Shown piece after piece: positions 27,251 through 36,311 of a stretch of 64,000 nucleotides of DNA; position 1 is the first letter of the stretch, and every line of letters starts with the position of its first letter. The DNA is from Sphaerisporangium flaviroseum (lineage in GTDB: Bacteria; Actinomycetota; Actinomycetes; Streptosporangiales; Streptosporangiaceae), in the NCBI RefSeq assembly GCF_039537005.1, contig NZ_BAAAZR010000040.1:1-64000 (forward strand), written 5' to 3'. The notes under the pieces were generated by a model. The model ran no database searches. It had not been told where the DNA came from and saw nothing but the letters and a program-made list of their open reading frames with translations. The position numbers and the translations under genes were made by a program.

Positions 27251-28774
27251 GTGAGTGTGCCGCGCCCGGCAGCCGTCATCGTCCTCGCCGCCGGCGAGGG
27301 CACCCGGATGAAGTCCAGCAAACCCAAAGTCCTGCATGAGCTATGCGGTCGCGCACTGGTCGACCACATGCTCACCGCGGCCAGGGGCCTCACGCCCGAG
27401 CGGCTGATCATCGTGATCGGCCATGCTCGCGAGCGGGTCCAGGCCCACCTCGCCACCAGCGGTCCCGACGCCCATGCGGTCGTGCAGACCGAGCAGAACG
27501 GCACGGGCCACGCCGTCCGCACCGTCCTCGAATCGGTCGGCACGATCAACGGCACGATCCTGGTGACCTACGGCGACACCCCGCTGCTGCGCACCGAGAC
27601 CCTGGCCGAACTGCTCGCCACCCACGGGGCCGAGGGCAACGCCGTCACCGTGCTCACCGCCGAGGTGCCCGACCCAACGGGGTACGGCCGCATCATCCGT
27701 GACACGACCGGCGCCGTCCTCGAGATCGTCGAGGAGAAGGACGCCTCACCCGAGCAGCGGGTGATCAGGGAGATGAACTCCGGCGTCTACGCCTTCGACG
27801 GGCTGCTGCTCGGCGACGCCGTCAAGCGGGTCTCGACCGCCAACTCCCAGGGTGAGGAGTACCTCACCGACGTGCTGTCCATCCTCAGGGAGGACGGCCA
27901 CCGCGTCGGCGCGTACGTCGCCGCCGACCACGTCGAGGTCGAGGGCGTCAACGACAGGGTCCAGCTCGCCTTCGCCCGCACGGTCCTCAACGCCCGCATC
28001 CTCGAGCGCCACATGCGCGCCGGGGTCACGATCATCGACCCCGCCACCACCTGGATCGATGTGAGCGTGACCATCGAGCCCGACGTGGTGATCCATCCAG
28101 GCACGCAGCTCCACGGACGTACATCGATCGCCACCGAGGCGGAGGTCGGTCCCGCGACCACGCTCACCGACACGGTGGTGGGCGCGGGAGCCGTGGTGCG
28201 CAACGCCGTGTGCGAGGGCGCCGAGGTCGGCTCCGGCGCCTCGGTGGGCCCGTTCGCCTACCTCAGACCCGGCACCGTGCTCGGCCGCAAGGCCAAGGCG
28301 GGCAGCTACGTCGAGATGAAGAACGCCAGGGTCGGCGACGGCTCCAAGGTGCCGCACCTCACCTACGTGGGCGACGCGACCATCGGCGAGGGCACCAACA
28401 TCGGCGCCGCCAGCGTCTTCGTCAACTACGACGGCGTCGAGAAGCACCACACCACGGTCGGCGACCACGTCCGTGTCGGCAGCGACAACATGCTGGTGGC
28501 GCCGCTCACGATCGGAGACGGCGCGTACACCGCGGCGGGCTCGGTCATCACCAACGACGTTCCGCCGGGGGCGATGGCCGTGGGCCGGGCACGCCAGCGC
28601 AATATCGAAGGGTGGGTCGAGCGCAGACGCGCGGACACCGCTTCGGCGGAGGCCGCGCGGCAGGCGACGGCCGAACGGGCGGGCCGGGACGGCCAGGTCG
28701 ATCATGGCGAGCGGGGCAAGCAGGCCGATCAGGTCGCGCAGGCCGGAGAACAACATCGGGGGAGCACCAAATGA
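27251..28774 (+). CDS. glmU: Bifunctional GlmU: GlcNAc-1-P uridyltransferase / glucosamine-1-P acetyltransferase
   Basis: 507 residues from GTG 27251, chosen because AGGGAG lies 9 bases upstream; ATG 27230 is in frame and possible. The enzyme makes UDP-GlcNAc for peptidoglycan and surface glycans. The pyrophosphorylase domain has LAAGEGTRMKSSKPKVLHEL, and QNGTGHAV and TYGDTPLL follow. The C-terminal half is a left-handed beta helix of hexapeptide repeats with the acetyltransferase residues in SYVEMKNARVGDGSKVPHLTY. A ~50-residue polar tail (ERAGRDGQVDHGERGKQ) extends beyond the helix, as in several actinobacterial GlmU proteins. It heads glmU-prs-rplY-pth. Confidence 0.95.
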   Translation: MSVPRPAAVIVLAAGEGTRMKSSKPKVLHELCGRALVDHMLTAARGLTPERLIIVIGHARERVQAHLATSGPDAHAVVQTEQNGTGHAVRTVLESVGTINGTILVTYGDTPLLRTETLAELLATHGAEGNAVTVLTAEVPDPTGYGRIIRDTTGAVLEIVEEKDASPEQRVIREMNSGVYAFDGLLLGDAVKRVSTANSQGEEYLTDVLSILREDGHRVGAYVAADHVEVEGVNDRVQLAFARTVLNARILERHMRAGVTIIDPATTWIDVSVTIEPDVVIHPGTQLHGRTSIATEAEVGPATTLTDTVVGAGAVVRNAVCEGAEVGSGASVGPFAYLRPGTVLGRKAKAGSYVEMKNARVGDGSKVPHLTYVGDATIGEGTNIGAASVFVNYDGVEKHHTTVGDHVRVGSDNMLVAPLTIGDGAYTAAGSVITNDVPPGAMAVGRARQRNIEGWVERRRADTASAEAARQATAERAGRDGQVDHGERGKQADQVAQAGEQHRGSTK

Positions 28775-28853
28775 ACCAGCGCGGCGAGCGAACCGAAAGG
28801 CACGACGGTTCCGCATCGGCGTGTCCGGCGAACCCCCCGGTGAGGAGGGGAGC

Positions 28854-29831
28854 ATGAGCGGCAAGAAGACCACCGGTGAGAAGCATCTGATGTTCATCTC
28901 CGGCCGGGCGTATCCCGAGCTCGCGGAGGAGGTGGCGCAGCACCTCGGCATGGACATCACCCCGACGAAGTTGCACGACTTCGCCAACGGTGAGATCTAC
29001 GCCCGCTACCTCGAATCCGTCCGCGGCAGCGACGCGTTCGTCATGCAGAGCCACACCGAGCCGATCAACAAGTGGATCATGGAGCAGCTGATCATGGTGG
29101 ACGCCCTGAAGCGGGCGTCGGCCAAGCGCATCACCGTGGTCCTGCCGTTCTTCGGCTACTCCCGCCAGGACAAGAAGGGCCGGGGCCGCGAGCCGATCAC
29201 CGCACGGCTGATGGCCGACCTGTTCAAGACCGCGGGCGCCGACCGGCTGATGTCGGTCGACCTGCACACGCCGCAGATCCAGGGCTTCTTCGACGGGCCC
29301 GTCGACCACCTGTTCGCCCTGCCGGTGCTCCACCGCTACCTCAGCGGCAAGCTCGACCCGGCGAACACCACGATCGTGTCGCCCGACACCGGCCGGGTGC
29401 GCCTGGCGGAGCGCTGGGCCGACCAGCTCGGCACGGCGGTGGCGTTCATCCACAAGCGCCGCGATCTCGACGTCGCCAACCAGGTCAAGGTGCACGAGGT
29501 GGTCGGCCAGGTCAAGGGCCGCACCTGTGTGCTGATCGACGACATGATCGACACCGGTGGCTCGATCTGCAAGGCGGCCGACGCGCTGTACGAGCAGGGC
29601 GCCACCAACATCATCGTGGCGGCCACTCACGCGATCTTCTCCGAACCCGCCGTCGACCGGTTGAAGAACTCGCGCATCTCCGAGGTGGTCGTCACCAACA
29701 CGCTGCCGATCCCCGAGGAGAAGCGGTTCGACAAGCTGACCGTGCTGTCGATCGCCCCGCTGATCGCCCGCGCCATCACCGAGGTGTTCAGCGACGGCTC
29801 CGTCACCAGCCTCTTCGAGGGCGACAGCTGA
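28854..29831 (+). CDS. prs: Ribose-phosphate pyrophosphokinase
   Basis: 325 residues from ATG 28854 with GAGGAGGGG upstream. It makes PRPP from ribose-5-phosphate and ATP for nucleotide, His and Trp synthesis, and in actinomycetes for decaprenylphosphoryl-arabinose precursors. Diagnostic segments are the N-terminal FISGRAYPELAEEVA, PFFGYSRQDKKGRGREPITA, the metal-binding DLHTPQIQGFFDGPVDHL and the PRPP loop VLIDDMIDTGGSI. It follows glmU after 79 bp, the conserved order. Confidence 0.96.
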   Translation: MSGKKTTGEKHLMFISGRAYPELAEEVAQHLGMDITPTKLHDFANGEIYARYLESVRGSDAFVMQSHTEPINKWIMEQLIMVDALKRASAKRITVVLPFFGYSRQDKKGRGREPITARLMADLFKTAGADRLMSVDLHTPQIQGFFDGPVDHLFALPVLHRYLSGKLDPANTTIVSPDTGRVRLAERWADQLGTAVAFIHKRRDLDVANQVKVHEVVGQVKGRTCVLIDDMIDTGGSICKAADALYEQGATNIIVAATHAIFSEPAVDRLKNSRISEVVVTNTLPIPEEKRFDKLTVLSIAPLIARAITEVFSDGSVTSLFEGDS

Positions 29832-29998
29832 GGAGTTTCATCGGCGTCACAGGTGCCTCACCGGAGGGGCCCGCGACGCCGATGCGCCACTCCGGCCAGG
29901 TTCGGGTAGTCTCTGAGGGTTGTCCGCGCTCGTAACGCCTCCCGCTAGGGCGGACGAGGGAGAGCGCCTCCAGCACCCGATTCCCTAGGAGATACGCC

Positions 29999-30595
29999 GT
30001 GTCCGAGGTACGCATCGCCGCCGAGCCCCGCTCCGAGTTCGGCAAGGGCGCCGCACGCAAGATCCGCCGCGTCGGCAAGGTTCCCGCCGTCCTATACGGC
30101 CACGGCACCGACACCAAGCACCTGACCCTTCCCGGTCACGAGCTGATGATCGCGCTGCGCACGCCGAACGTGCTCATCCGCCTCGAGGGCGAGGGCATCA
30201 ACGAGCTCGCGCTGCCGAAGGGCGTCCAGCGGGACCCGATCAAGGGGTTCTACGAGCACGTCGACCTCCTGCTCGTGAAGAGCGGCGAGAAGGTCACCGT
30301 CGACATCCCGGTCACCACGACCGGTGACATCGCCCCGGGCGGCCTGCTCGACCAGCAGCTCATCACCGTCTCCGTCGAGTCGGAGGCCACGCACATCCCC
30401 ACGGGCGTCGAGGTCGACATCGAGGGCCTGGAGATCGGCGCCGTCGTCACCGCCGGCGACCTCAAGCTGCCCAAGGGCACCTCCCTGGTGGCCGAGCCCG
30501 AGACCGTCGTGCTGCAGGTCATCAACGTCCCGACCGCCCCCGCCGAGGGCGAAGAGGGCGGCGTCGAGGGCGAGCCCACCGAGTCCGCGGAGTAG
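29999..30595 (+). CDS. rplY: 50S ribosomal protein L25/general stress protein Ctc
   Basis: 198 residues, GTG start with TAGGAG upstream. The N-terminal ~95 residues are the 5S-rRNA-binding L25 domain (EPRSEFGKGAARKIRRVGKVPAVLYGHG). The C-terminal TL5/Ctc domain (VTVDIPVTTTGDIAPGGLLDQQ) and an acidic tail (EGEEGGVEGEPTESAE) follow. This two-domain form is standard in actinobacteria. It stabilises the 5S region of the large subunit and is stress-linked in some bacteria. It is separated from prs by 167 bp, so it may have its own promoter; a hairpin follows the gene. Confidence 0.95.
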   Translation: MSEVRIAAEPRSEFGKGAARKIRRVGKVPAVLYGHGTDTKHLTLPGHELMIALRTPNVLIRLEGEGINELALPKGVQRDPIKGFYEHVDLLLVKSGEKVTVDIPVTTTGDIAPGGLLDQQLITVSVESEATHIPTGVEVDIEGLEIGAVVTAGDLKLPKGTSLVAEPETVVLQVINVPTAPAEGEEGGVEGEPTESAE

Positions 30596-30610
30596 ATTCC
30601 GTATCGTCGG

Positions 30611-30653
30611 CAGGGCAGCCAGGAGGCCGGTCACCGGTCGCCCGGCTGCCCTG
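30611..30653 (+). terminator. Hairpin after rplY
   Basis: CAGGGCAGCC (30611-30620) pairs perfectly with GGCTGCCCTG (30644-30653). The loop contains an inner CCGGT/ACCGG pairing. There is no T run, as is usual in high-GC actinomycetes. It lies 15 bp after the rplY stop and could terminate or attenuate transcription before pth. Confidence 0.5.
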
Positions 30654-30719
30654 TTCGGTATGTGACGGTGTAGAGATGTGGCGGCGCTTCAGGCGCCGAG
30701 TGGAACGGAGAGGCCTGTC

Positions 30720-31316
30720 GTGGACCGCTGGTTGATCGTCGGACTGGGCAACCCCGGCCCCGACTACGCCGGTAACCGGCACAACGCCGGCTTCATGGTG
30801 CTGGACGAGCTCGCCGCCCGAGTCGGCGGCCGTTTCAAGACGCACAGAGCCCATGCCGAGGTCGTGGAAGGCCGGCTCGTGGGCGCGCCGGTCGTGCTCG
30901 CCAAGCCGCGGTCCTTCATGAACCTCTCCGGCGGGCCGGTCAAGGCCCTGGCCGACTTCTACAAGGTCGCCCCGGCGAACGTCATCGTGGTCCACGACGA
31001 GCTCGACATTCCGTACGGCGCGCTGCGCGTCAAGCTCGGCGGTGGCGACAACGGGCACAACGGCCTGCGGTCGATCACCAAATCGCTCGCCACCAAGGAC
31101 TACCTGCGGGTGCGCTTCGGCGTCGGCCGTCCCCCCGGGCGCATGGACGCGGCCGACTACGTGCTGCGCGACTTCGCCACGGCCGAGCGCAAGGAGCTGC
31201 CGCTGCTGGTCGACCGGGCGGCGGATGTCGCGGAGTCGCTGATGGTGTCGGGCCTGGAGGCCACCCAGAACACCTTCCACCCCTCCGACCTGAAGCCCGT
31301 CAAGCCGCCGCGCTAG
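30720..31316 (+). CDS. pth: Peptidyl-tRNA hydrolase
   Basis: 198 residues from GTG 30720, with GGAGAGG upstream. It releases tRNA from dropped-off peptidyl-tRNAs. Key residues are visible: LGNPGPDYAGNRHNAGFMVLD with catalytic His and substrate Asn, then KPRSFMNLSG, HDELDIPYG and GGGDNGHNGLRSI. Normal length. In many actinobacteria pth and mfd are close neighbours; here about 31 kb of accessory genes separate them, starting right after this gene. Confidence 0.96.
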   Translation: MDRWLIVGLGNPGPDYAGNRHNAGFMVLDELAARVGGRFKTHRAHAEVVEGRLVGAPVVLAKPRSFMNLSGGPVKALADFYKVAPANVIVVHDELDIPYGALRVKLGGGDNGHNGLRSITKSLATKDYLRVRFGVGRPPGRMDAADYVLRDFATAERKELPLLVDRAADVAESLMVSGLEATQNTFHPSDLKPVKPPR

Positions 31317-31446
31317 ACGCCCGGCCGGCACGGCGCGCCGGTCAAGGGACTTTCCCGATTCCCCCAAGAGCCGCCCACGTCGGCGCTAGCATCCCTCACG
31401 GACAGTGTCCAATCGGTTACGTGGAGGATGTGTGGGGGTGGGCGAG

Positions 31447-32904
31447 ATGTCGGGGGTCACCGTCCAGAGCGCGTCGGAGGCTCGCTTACCGGCCTTCTCC
31501 CGCGCTCGTCCGTGCCTGCCGGGATGGGCGCGGCGCTACCGCCTCCAAGCCATGGCGGGCGATCTGTTGTGCGGCTTCCTCGCCGGGGCCGCCGCCGTCG
31601 TCGTGCGCTTCGGCGAGGTCACGCCGTACGTCACGCCGTATCTCGTGCTGAGCTCGGTGCTTCCGGTGGTGTGGGTCGGCATGGTCGGCCTCAACCGGGC
31701 GTACGAGGCCCGCCTGGTGGGGGTCGGATCCGAGGAGTTCCGCCGCATCACCCAGTGCGGGTTCCTGCTCACCGCCGGAGTGGCGATCACCGCGTATGTG
31801 ACCAAGACCGACCTCGCCCGTGGATACGTCGTGCTCGCCCTGCCGCTGATGACGGTCCTCACCCTCTCCTGCCGCTACGGCCTGCGCTGGAGGCTCCACG
31901 TGATGCGGGCCAGGGGCAGGTGCATGCGTCGCGTGGTCGCCGTCGGTCACCGGGCGGCGATCGCCGACCTGATCCACCGCTTCCGTCGCCAGCCGTACCA
32001 CGGCATGGAGATCGTCGGCGTGTGCCTGCCGCGTGAGGACGCCGCGGGCGATGTGGAGGGAGTGCCGGTCCTGGGGGACTTCACCGACGTCCCTCTGGTG
32101 GTCGGCCAGGCCGCGGCCGACACCGTGGCCGTGCTCGCCTGCCCCGAGCTCGACGGCACCGCACTGCGCCGCCTGGCCTGGCGGCTGGAGAAGACCCGCA
32201 CCGATCTCGTCGTCGCCCCGGCGCTGATGGAGGTCGCCGGGCCGCGCACGACGATCAGGCCGGTCGCGGGGCTGCCGCTGCTGCATGTGGAGCATCCCGA
32301 GCTGTCCGGGGTGCGCCAGCTCCTCAAGAACCTCTTCGACCGCACGCTCGCCGCCCTCGCGCTCGCGGCCCTGGCCCCCGTCCTCGCCGCACTGGCGGTC
32401 GCCGTACGGACCACCAGCCCCGGGCCGGCGCTGTTCCGCCAGACGCGGGTCGGCAGGGACGGGGTGGAGTTCACGATCCTGAAGCTTCGGACCATGCGAT
32501 CGGACGCCGAGCAGTGCAAGATCGCCCTCGTCAGCGACGGGGACGGCGTGCTGTTCAAGATCAAGGACGACCCGCGGATCACCCCGCTGGGCGGCTGGTT
32601 GCGCCGCCATTCCCTCGACGAGCTGCCGCAGTTGTTCAACGTCCTGCTCGGGCACATGTCCCTGGTCGGGCCGAGACCCCCGCTTGCGGATGAGGTCGCC
32701 GGGTATGGTGACGACGTCCGGCGGCGGCTCGTGGTGCGCCCCGGCATGACCGGACTGTGGCAGGTGAACGGCAGATCCGACCTCTCATGGGAGGAATCGG
32801 TACGGTTGGACCTGCGTTATGTCGAGAACTGGTCTCTCACACTCGATCTTCAGATTTTGTGGAAGACCTGGTCCGCGGTGGCACGCGGCTCGGGTGCTTA
32901 CTAG
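31447..32904 (+). CDS. Polyprenyl-phosphate sugar-1-phosphate transferase (WbaP/WcaJ-like)
   Basis: 485 residues from ATG 31447; GTG 31432 or 31438 after GGAGG (31423-31427) are equally possible. Four N-terminal membrane helices (first ~160 residues) lead to a Rossmann-like CoA-binding domain (AVGHRAAIADLIHRF). After a fifth helix comes the catalytic bacterial sugar transferase domain: FDRTLAALAL, SPGPALFRQTRVGRDG, FTILKLRTMRSDAE, RHSLDELPQLFNVL and SLVGPRPPLADEV. Such enzymes start exopolysaccharide repeat units by moving a sugar-1-phosphate to undecaprenyl phosphate. It opens the operon with cysQ-cysD-cysN, tying glycan initiation to sulfate activation. The exact sugar is unknown. Confidence 0.88.
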   Translation: MSGVTVQSASEARLPAFSRARPCLPGWARRYRLQAMAGDLLCGFLAGAAAVVVRFGEVTPYVTPYLVLSSVLPVVWVGMVGLNRAYEARLVGVGSEEFRRITQCGFLLTAGVAITAYVTKTDLARGYVVLALPLMTVLTLSCRYGLRWRLHVMRARGRCMRRVVAVGHRAAIADLIHRFRRQPYHGMEIVGVCLPREDAAGDVEGVPVLGDFTDVPLVVGQAAADTVAVLACPELDGTALRRLAWRLEKTRTDLVVAPALMEVAGPRTTIRPVAGLPLLHVEHPELSGVRQLLKNLFDRTLAALALAALAPVLAALAVAVRTTSPGPALFRQTRVGRDGVEFTILKLRTMRSDAEQCKIALVSDGDGVLFKIKDDPRITPLGGWLRRHSLDELPQLFNVLLGHMSLVGPRPPLADEVAGYGDDVRRRLVVRPGMTGLWQVNGRSDLSWEESVRLDLRYVENWSLTLDLQILWKTWSAVARGSGAY

Positions 32905-32939
32905 CCCGAGGACTCGGGCGCGGCTTCAGGAAGGGCATC

Positions 32940-33845
32940 GTGACGATACGCGACGACCACGCACTGGCGAGGGACCTCGCGGCCGAGGCGGGCGAGAGGC
33001 TCCTGGCATTGCGCTCCCGCGAGGGGTTCGGCGATCCGGTGGCCTTGCGCCAGATCGGTGACCAGGAGTCCCATGCCTACCTCACCGAGTCCCTGTCGCG
33101 TCTGCGGCCCAGTGACTGCGTGCTGTCCGAGGAGGGCACGCGCGAGGAGCGCCTCGACCCGCGCCGCCAGTCCGCCGACCGCGTATGGATCATCGACCCG
33201 CTCGACGGCACGCGTGAGTTCGGCGACGAGGGCCGGTCCGACTGGGCCGTCCACGTGGCCCTGTGGCAGCGAGCACCCCGCTCGCCTTCCAGCGGTGGCC
33301 GGGCAGAGGGTGGGAGGGCGCCGGGGGCCGGCTCCGCGCGGGGAGAGCTGATCGCGGGCGCCGTGGCACTGCCCGCCCAGGGCCTGACGCTCAGCACCGC
33401 CTCGCCTCCCACGCTCGCGGCTCCGGCCAGACCGCCCGCTCAGGGTGCGGCGCCCACTGCGTCGCCCGCTCAGGGTCCGGTGGCGTCGCCCGCCGCCCGT
33501 GAGGGCAGGATCCGCATCGCCGTCAGCCGCACCCGGCCGCCCGAGTTCGTCAGGAAGCTGGCCTACCTGGTCGGCGCCGACCTGGTGCCGATCGGCTCGG
33601 CCGGTGCGAAGATCGCGGCGGTGCTCACCGGCCAGGTCGAGGCGTACGTCCACGCCGGCGGCCAGTACGAGTGGGACTCGGCCGCTCCCGTGGCCGTCGC
33701 GCAGGCCGCCGGCGCCCACGCGAGCAGGATCGACGGCACCCCACTGATCTACAACCAGGAGAACCCCTCACTGCCGGATATCCTGGTCTCCCTACCGGAT
33801 CTGGCGCCAACGTTGCTCGCCGGCATCCGCGACGTGCACCGTTAG
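32940..33845 (+). CDS. cysQ: CysQ-like 3'(2'),5'-bisphosphate nucleotidase / inositol monophosphatase family
   Basis: 301 residues from GTG 32940 with AGGAAGG upstream. FIG-superfamily motifs: SEEGTREERLD for the first acidic metal site, WIIDPLDGTREFGDEG as the DPxDGT signature, and YEWDSAAPVAVAQAAGAHAS as the C-terminal WDxAAP motif. It likely removes the 3' phosphate from PAP, the by-product of sulfotransferases, and can act on PAPS. An Ala/Pro/Gln-rich insert with short tandem repeats (about residues 150-185) interrupts the usual fold. Its place between the sugar transferase and cysD, 25 bp before cysD, supports a role in PAP recycling. Confidence 0.85.
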   Translation: MTIRDDHALARDLAAEAGERLLALRSREGFGDPVALRQIGDQESHAYLTESLSRLRPSDCVLSEEGTREERLDPRRQSADRVWIIDPLDGTREFGDEGRSDWAVHVALWQRAPRSPSSGGRAEGGRAPGAGSARGELIAGAVALPAQGLTLSTASPPTLAAPARPPAQGAAPTASPAQGPVASPAAREGRIRIAVSRTRPPEFVRKLAYLVGADLVPIGSAGAKIAAVLTGQVEAYVHAGGQYEWDSAAPVAVAQAAGAHASRIDGTPLIYNQENPSLPDILVSLPDLAPTLLAGIRDVHR

Positions 33846-33870
33846 GGCAACACTCCCGGAGGAAGACCCG

Positions 33871-34785
33871 ATGCTTCAGAGCGACTACACGACGTCGCAG
33901 CTCGACGTCCTGGAAGCCGAGGCGATCCACATCATGCGTGAGGTCGCGGCCGAGTTCGAGCGCCCCTGTCTTCTGTTCTCCGGTGGCAAGGACTCGATCG
34001 TCATGTTGCGGATCGCCGAGAAGGCCTTCTGGCCCGCTCCGATCCCCTTTCCCCTCATGCATGTCGACACCGGCCACAACTTCGCCGAGGTCATCGAGTT
34101 CCGCGACCGGCGGGCCGCCGAGCTGAGCGCCCGCCTCGTCGTCGCCTCCGTCCAGGACTCGATCGACGCGGGGCGCGTCGCCGAGGAGACCGGCCGGCGT
34201 GCCAGCCGCAACCGCCTCCAGACCACGACGCTGCTCGACGCCATCGAGGAGCACGAGTTCGACGCCGTGTTCGGCGGCGCACGCCGCGACGAGGAGAAGG
34301 CCCGCGCCAAGGAGCGGGTCTTCTCGTTCCGCGACGACTTCGGCCAGTGGGACCCGAAGAACCAGCGGCCCGAGCTGTGGAACGTCTACAACGCGCGCAT
34401 CCGCAAGGGCGAGCACATCCGGGTCTTCCCGCTGTCCAACTGGACCGAGCTCGACATCTGGGACTACATCCGGCGCGAGGGCATCGAGATCCCGTCCATC
34501 TACTTCGCGCACACCCGCAAGGTGTTCGAGCGCGACGGCATGCTGCTCGCCGACGCCGACGTGGTCAACCGCGACGAGGACGAGCCGGTCTTCGAGACGG
34601 TGGTGCGCTACCGCACCGTGGGCGACATGACCTGCACCGGCGCCGTGCAGTCCAACGCCGCAACGGTGGAGGAGATCATCGCCGAGATCGCCGTCACCCG
34701 CATCACCGAGCGCGGCGCCACCCGGGCCGACGACCGCTCCTCGGAGGCCGCCATGGAAGACCGCAAGAAGGAGGGGTACTTCTGA
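33871..34785 (+). CDS. cysD: Sulfate adenylyltransferase subunit 2
   Basis: 304 residues, ATG preceded by CGGAGGAAG. It is the catalytic PP-loop subunit of the heterodimeric ATP sulfurylase that makes adenosine 5'-phosphosulfate. Signatures: LLFSGGKDSIVMLRIAEKAF (the PP-loop), PFPLMHVDTGHNF, FGGARRDEEKARAKER, and the C-terminal RYRTVGDMTCTGAVQS. Full length. A 24-codon open frame lies between it and cysN, joined to both by TGATG overlaps. No reductive genes (cysH, cysI) are nearby, so the product APS is probably destined for PAPS and sulfation. Confidence 0.95.
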   Translation: MLQSDYTTSQLDVLEAEAIHIMREVAAEFERPCLLFSGGKDSIVMLRIAEKAFWPAPIPFPLMHVDTGHNFAEVIEFRDRRAAELSARLVVASVQDSIDAGRVAEETGRRASRNRLQTTTLLDAIEEHEFDAVFGGARRDEEKARAKERVFSFRDDFGQWDPKNQRPELWNVYNARIRKGEHIRVFPLSNWTELDIWDYIRREGIEIPSIYFAHTRKVFERDGMLLADADVVNRDEDEPVFETVVRYRTVGDMTCTGAVQSNAATVEEIIAEIAVTRITERGATRADDRSSEAAMEDRKKEGYF

Positions 34786-34859
34786 TGCCCCTCGCCGTCA
34801 TGCCCTGGGGTCCGCATCCTCGCCGCGCCGGTCGTACAACTCATGGAGAGCAGTTCTGA
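34785..34859 (+). CDS. Candidate 24-residue small protein between cysD and cysN
   Basis: ATG at 34785 overlaps the cysD stop in TGATG, and the stop at 34857-34859 overlaps the cysN ATG in a second TGATG. A strong GGAGGGG lies eight bases before this ATG. The peptide begins MPLAVMPWGPHPRRAG and is basic and Pro-rich with no recognised domain. It may be a real small protein, or merely a translational bridge that couples cysN to cysD. cysN also has its own GGAG site. Confidence 0.4.
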   Translation: MPLAVMPWGPHPRRAGRTTHGEQF

Positions 34860-36121
34860 TGGACATCCTGCGTTTCGCCACGGCGGGCTCGGTCGACGAC
34901 GGCAAGTCGACCCTCATCGGACGCCTGCTCTTCGACTCCAAGGCGATCTTCGAGGACCAGCTTGAGGCCGTCGAGCGTACGAGCCGTGACCGCGGCACGG
35001 AGTACACCGACCTGTCGCTGCTGACCGACGGCCTCCGGGCCGAGCGCGAGCAGGGCATCACCATCGACGTGGCCTACCGCTACTTCGCCACGCCCAAGCG
35101 CAAGTTCATCATCGCCGACACCCCCGGCCACATCCAGTACACCCGGAACATGGTCACCGGCGCGTCCACGGCCGATCTGGCGATCGTGCTCATCGACGCG
35201 CGCAAGGGCGTGGTGGAGCAGTCGCGCCGCCACGCGTTCCTCACCACGCTGCTGCGGGTGCCCCACCTGGTGCTCGCGGTCAACAAGATGGACCTGGTCG
35301 ACTACTCCAAGGACCGGTTCGAGGAGATCCGCGAGGAGTTCACGGCCTTCGCGGCGAAGCTGAACGTCGCCGACCTGACGTTCATCCCCATCTCGGCGCT
35401 GCACGGCGACAACGTCGTGTCCCGGTCGGAGAACATGCCGTGGTACCAGGGCACCTCGCTGCTGCACCACCTGGAGAACCTCCACATCGCCTCCGACCGC
35501 AACCTCGTCGACGTGCGCTTTCCCGTGCAGTACGTCATCCGTCCCCAGCGGGCCACCGATCCGGCCTTCCACGACTACCGGGGGTACGCCGGGCAGGTGG
35601 CGGGCGGGGTGCTCAAGCCCGGCGACGAGGTGATGCACCTGCCGTCCGGGCTGACCACTCGCGTGGCCGCGATCGACACCTTCAACGGGCCGGTCGAGGA
35701 GGCGTTCGCGCCGATGTCGGTCACGCTCCGCCTGGAGGACGACATCGACATCTCGCGCGGTGACATGATCTGCCGTCCCAACAACAGGCCGCAGGTCGCC
35801 CAGGACCTCCAGGCGATGGTCTGCTGGATGACCGACGGCCTGAAGCTCGGCCCCCGCTCGAAGCTGGTCATCAAGCACACCACCCGCACGGCTCGCGCGC
35901 TCGTACGCGACCTGCACTACCGGCTCGACGTGAACACCCTGCACCGCGACGAGTCGGCGGTGTCCCTCGGCCTGAACGAGATCGGCCGGGTCTCGCTGCG
36001 GGTCACCCAACCGCTGTTCGTCGACGACTACTCAAGGAACCGCCTCACCGGCGGTTTCATTCTGATCGACGAGTCCACCAACGGCACCGTCGGCGCCGGC
36101 ATGATCGTCGACGCCCGCTGA
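34859..36121 (+). CDS. cysN: Sulfate adenylyltransferase subunit 1 (GTPase)
   Basis: 420 residues, ATG 34859. It is the EF-Tu-like GTPase that drives APS formation by CysD. G1 is GSVDDGKSTLIGRL, the G3 motif is DTPGHIQYTRNM, G4 is NKMDLVDYS, and G5 lies at ISALHGDNV. Beta-barrel domains II and III follow. It has no fused APS kinase; a separate cysC lies at 57741-58982. It is the last gene of the plus-strand operon sugar transferase-cysQ-cysD-cysN, and the sequence after its stop is mobile-element debris. Confidence 0.95.
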   Translation: MDILRFATAGSVDDGKSTLIGRLLFDSKAIFEDQLEAVERTSRDRGTEYTDLSLLTDGLRAEREQGITIDVAYRYFATPKRKFIIADTPGHIQYTRNMVTGASTADLAIVLIDARKGVVEQSRRHAFLTTLLRVPHLVLAVNKMDLVDYSKDRFEEIREEFTAFAAKLNVADLTFIPISALHGDNVVSRSENMPWYQGTSLLHHLENLHIASDRNLVDVRFPVQYVIRPQRATDPAFHDYRGYAGQVAGGVLKPGDEVMHLPSGLTTRVAAIDTFNGPVEEAFAPMSVTLRLEDDIDISRGDMICRPNNRPQVAQDLQAMVCWMTDGLKLGPRSKLVIKHTTRTARALVRDLHYRLDVNTLHRDESAVSLGLNEIGRVSLRVTQPLFVDDYSRNRLTGGFILIDESTNGTVGAGMIVDAR

Positions 36122-36311
36122 CATGCTCCTCGCCTTCGGCCACGGATGACCTGACCTGGTGGTCAGATTTCAGCCGCCGCTACGGGGTCAGGATTCAGCG
36201 TCGTTGAGACCTGTCGACGACGCGTTGAATGTTGACCCCCTGGCGACGTGACGACTTTGGTTGGCCGGGCCGCCTTCCCGTCCCGGTCGAGGTCGACGAC
36301 GCGTGAATGTT
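36122..36311. repeat. Mobile-element debris and first copy of a 68-bp repeat
   Basis: GGTCAGATTTCAGCCGCCG and GGGTCAGGATTCAGCGTCG recur imperfectly at about 36160-36205, resembling worn insertion-sequence ends. From 36226 to 36293 is a 68-bp unit starting TGAATGTTGACCCCCTGG. A 66/68 identical copy lies at 38031-38098. Before the ISL3 insertion the two copies were adjacent, each preceded by CGACGACGCG. No coding signal is seen. Confidence 0.6.
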
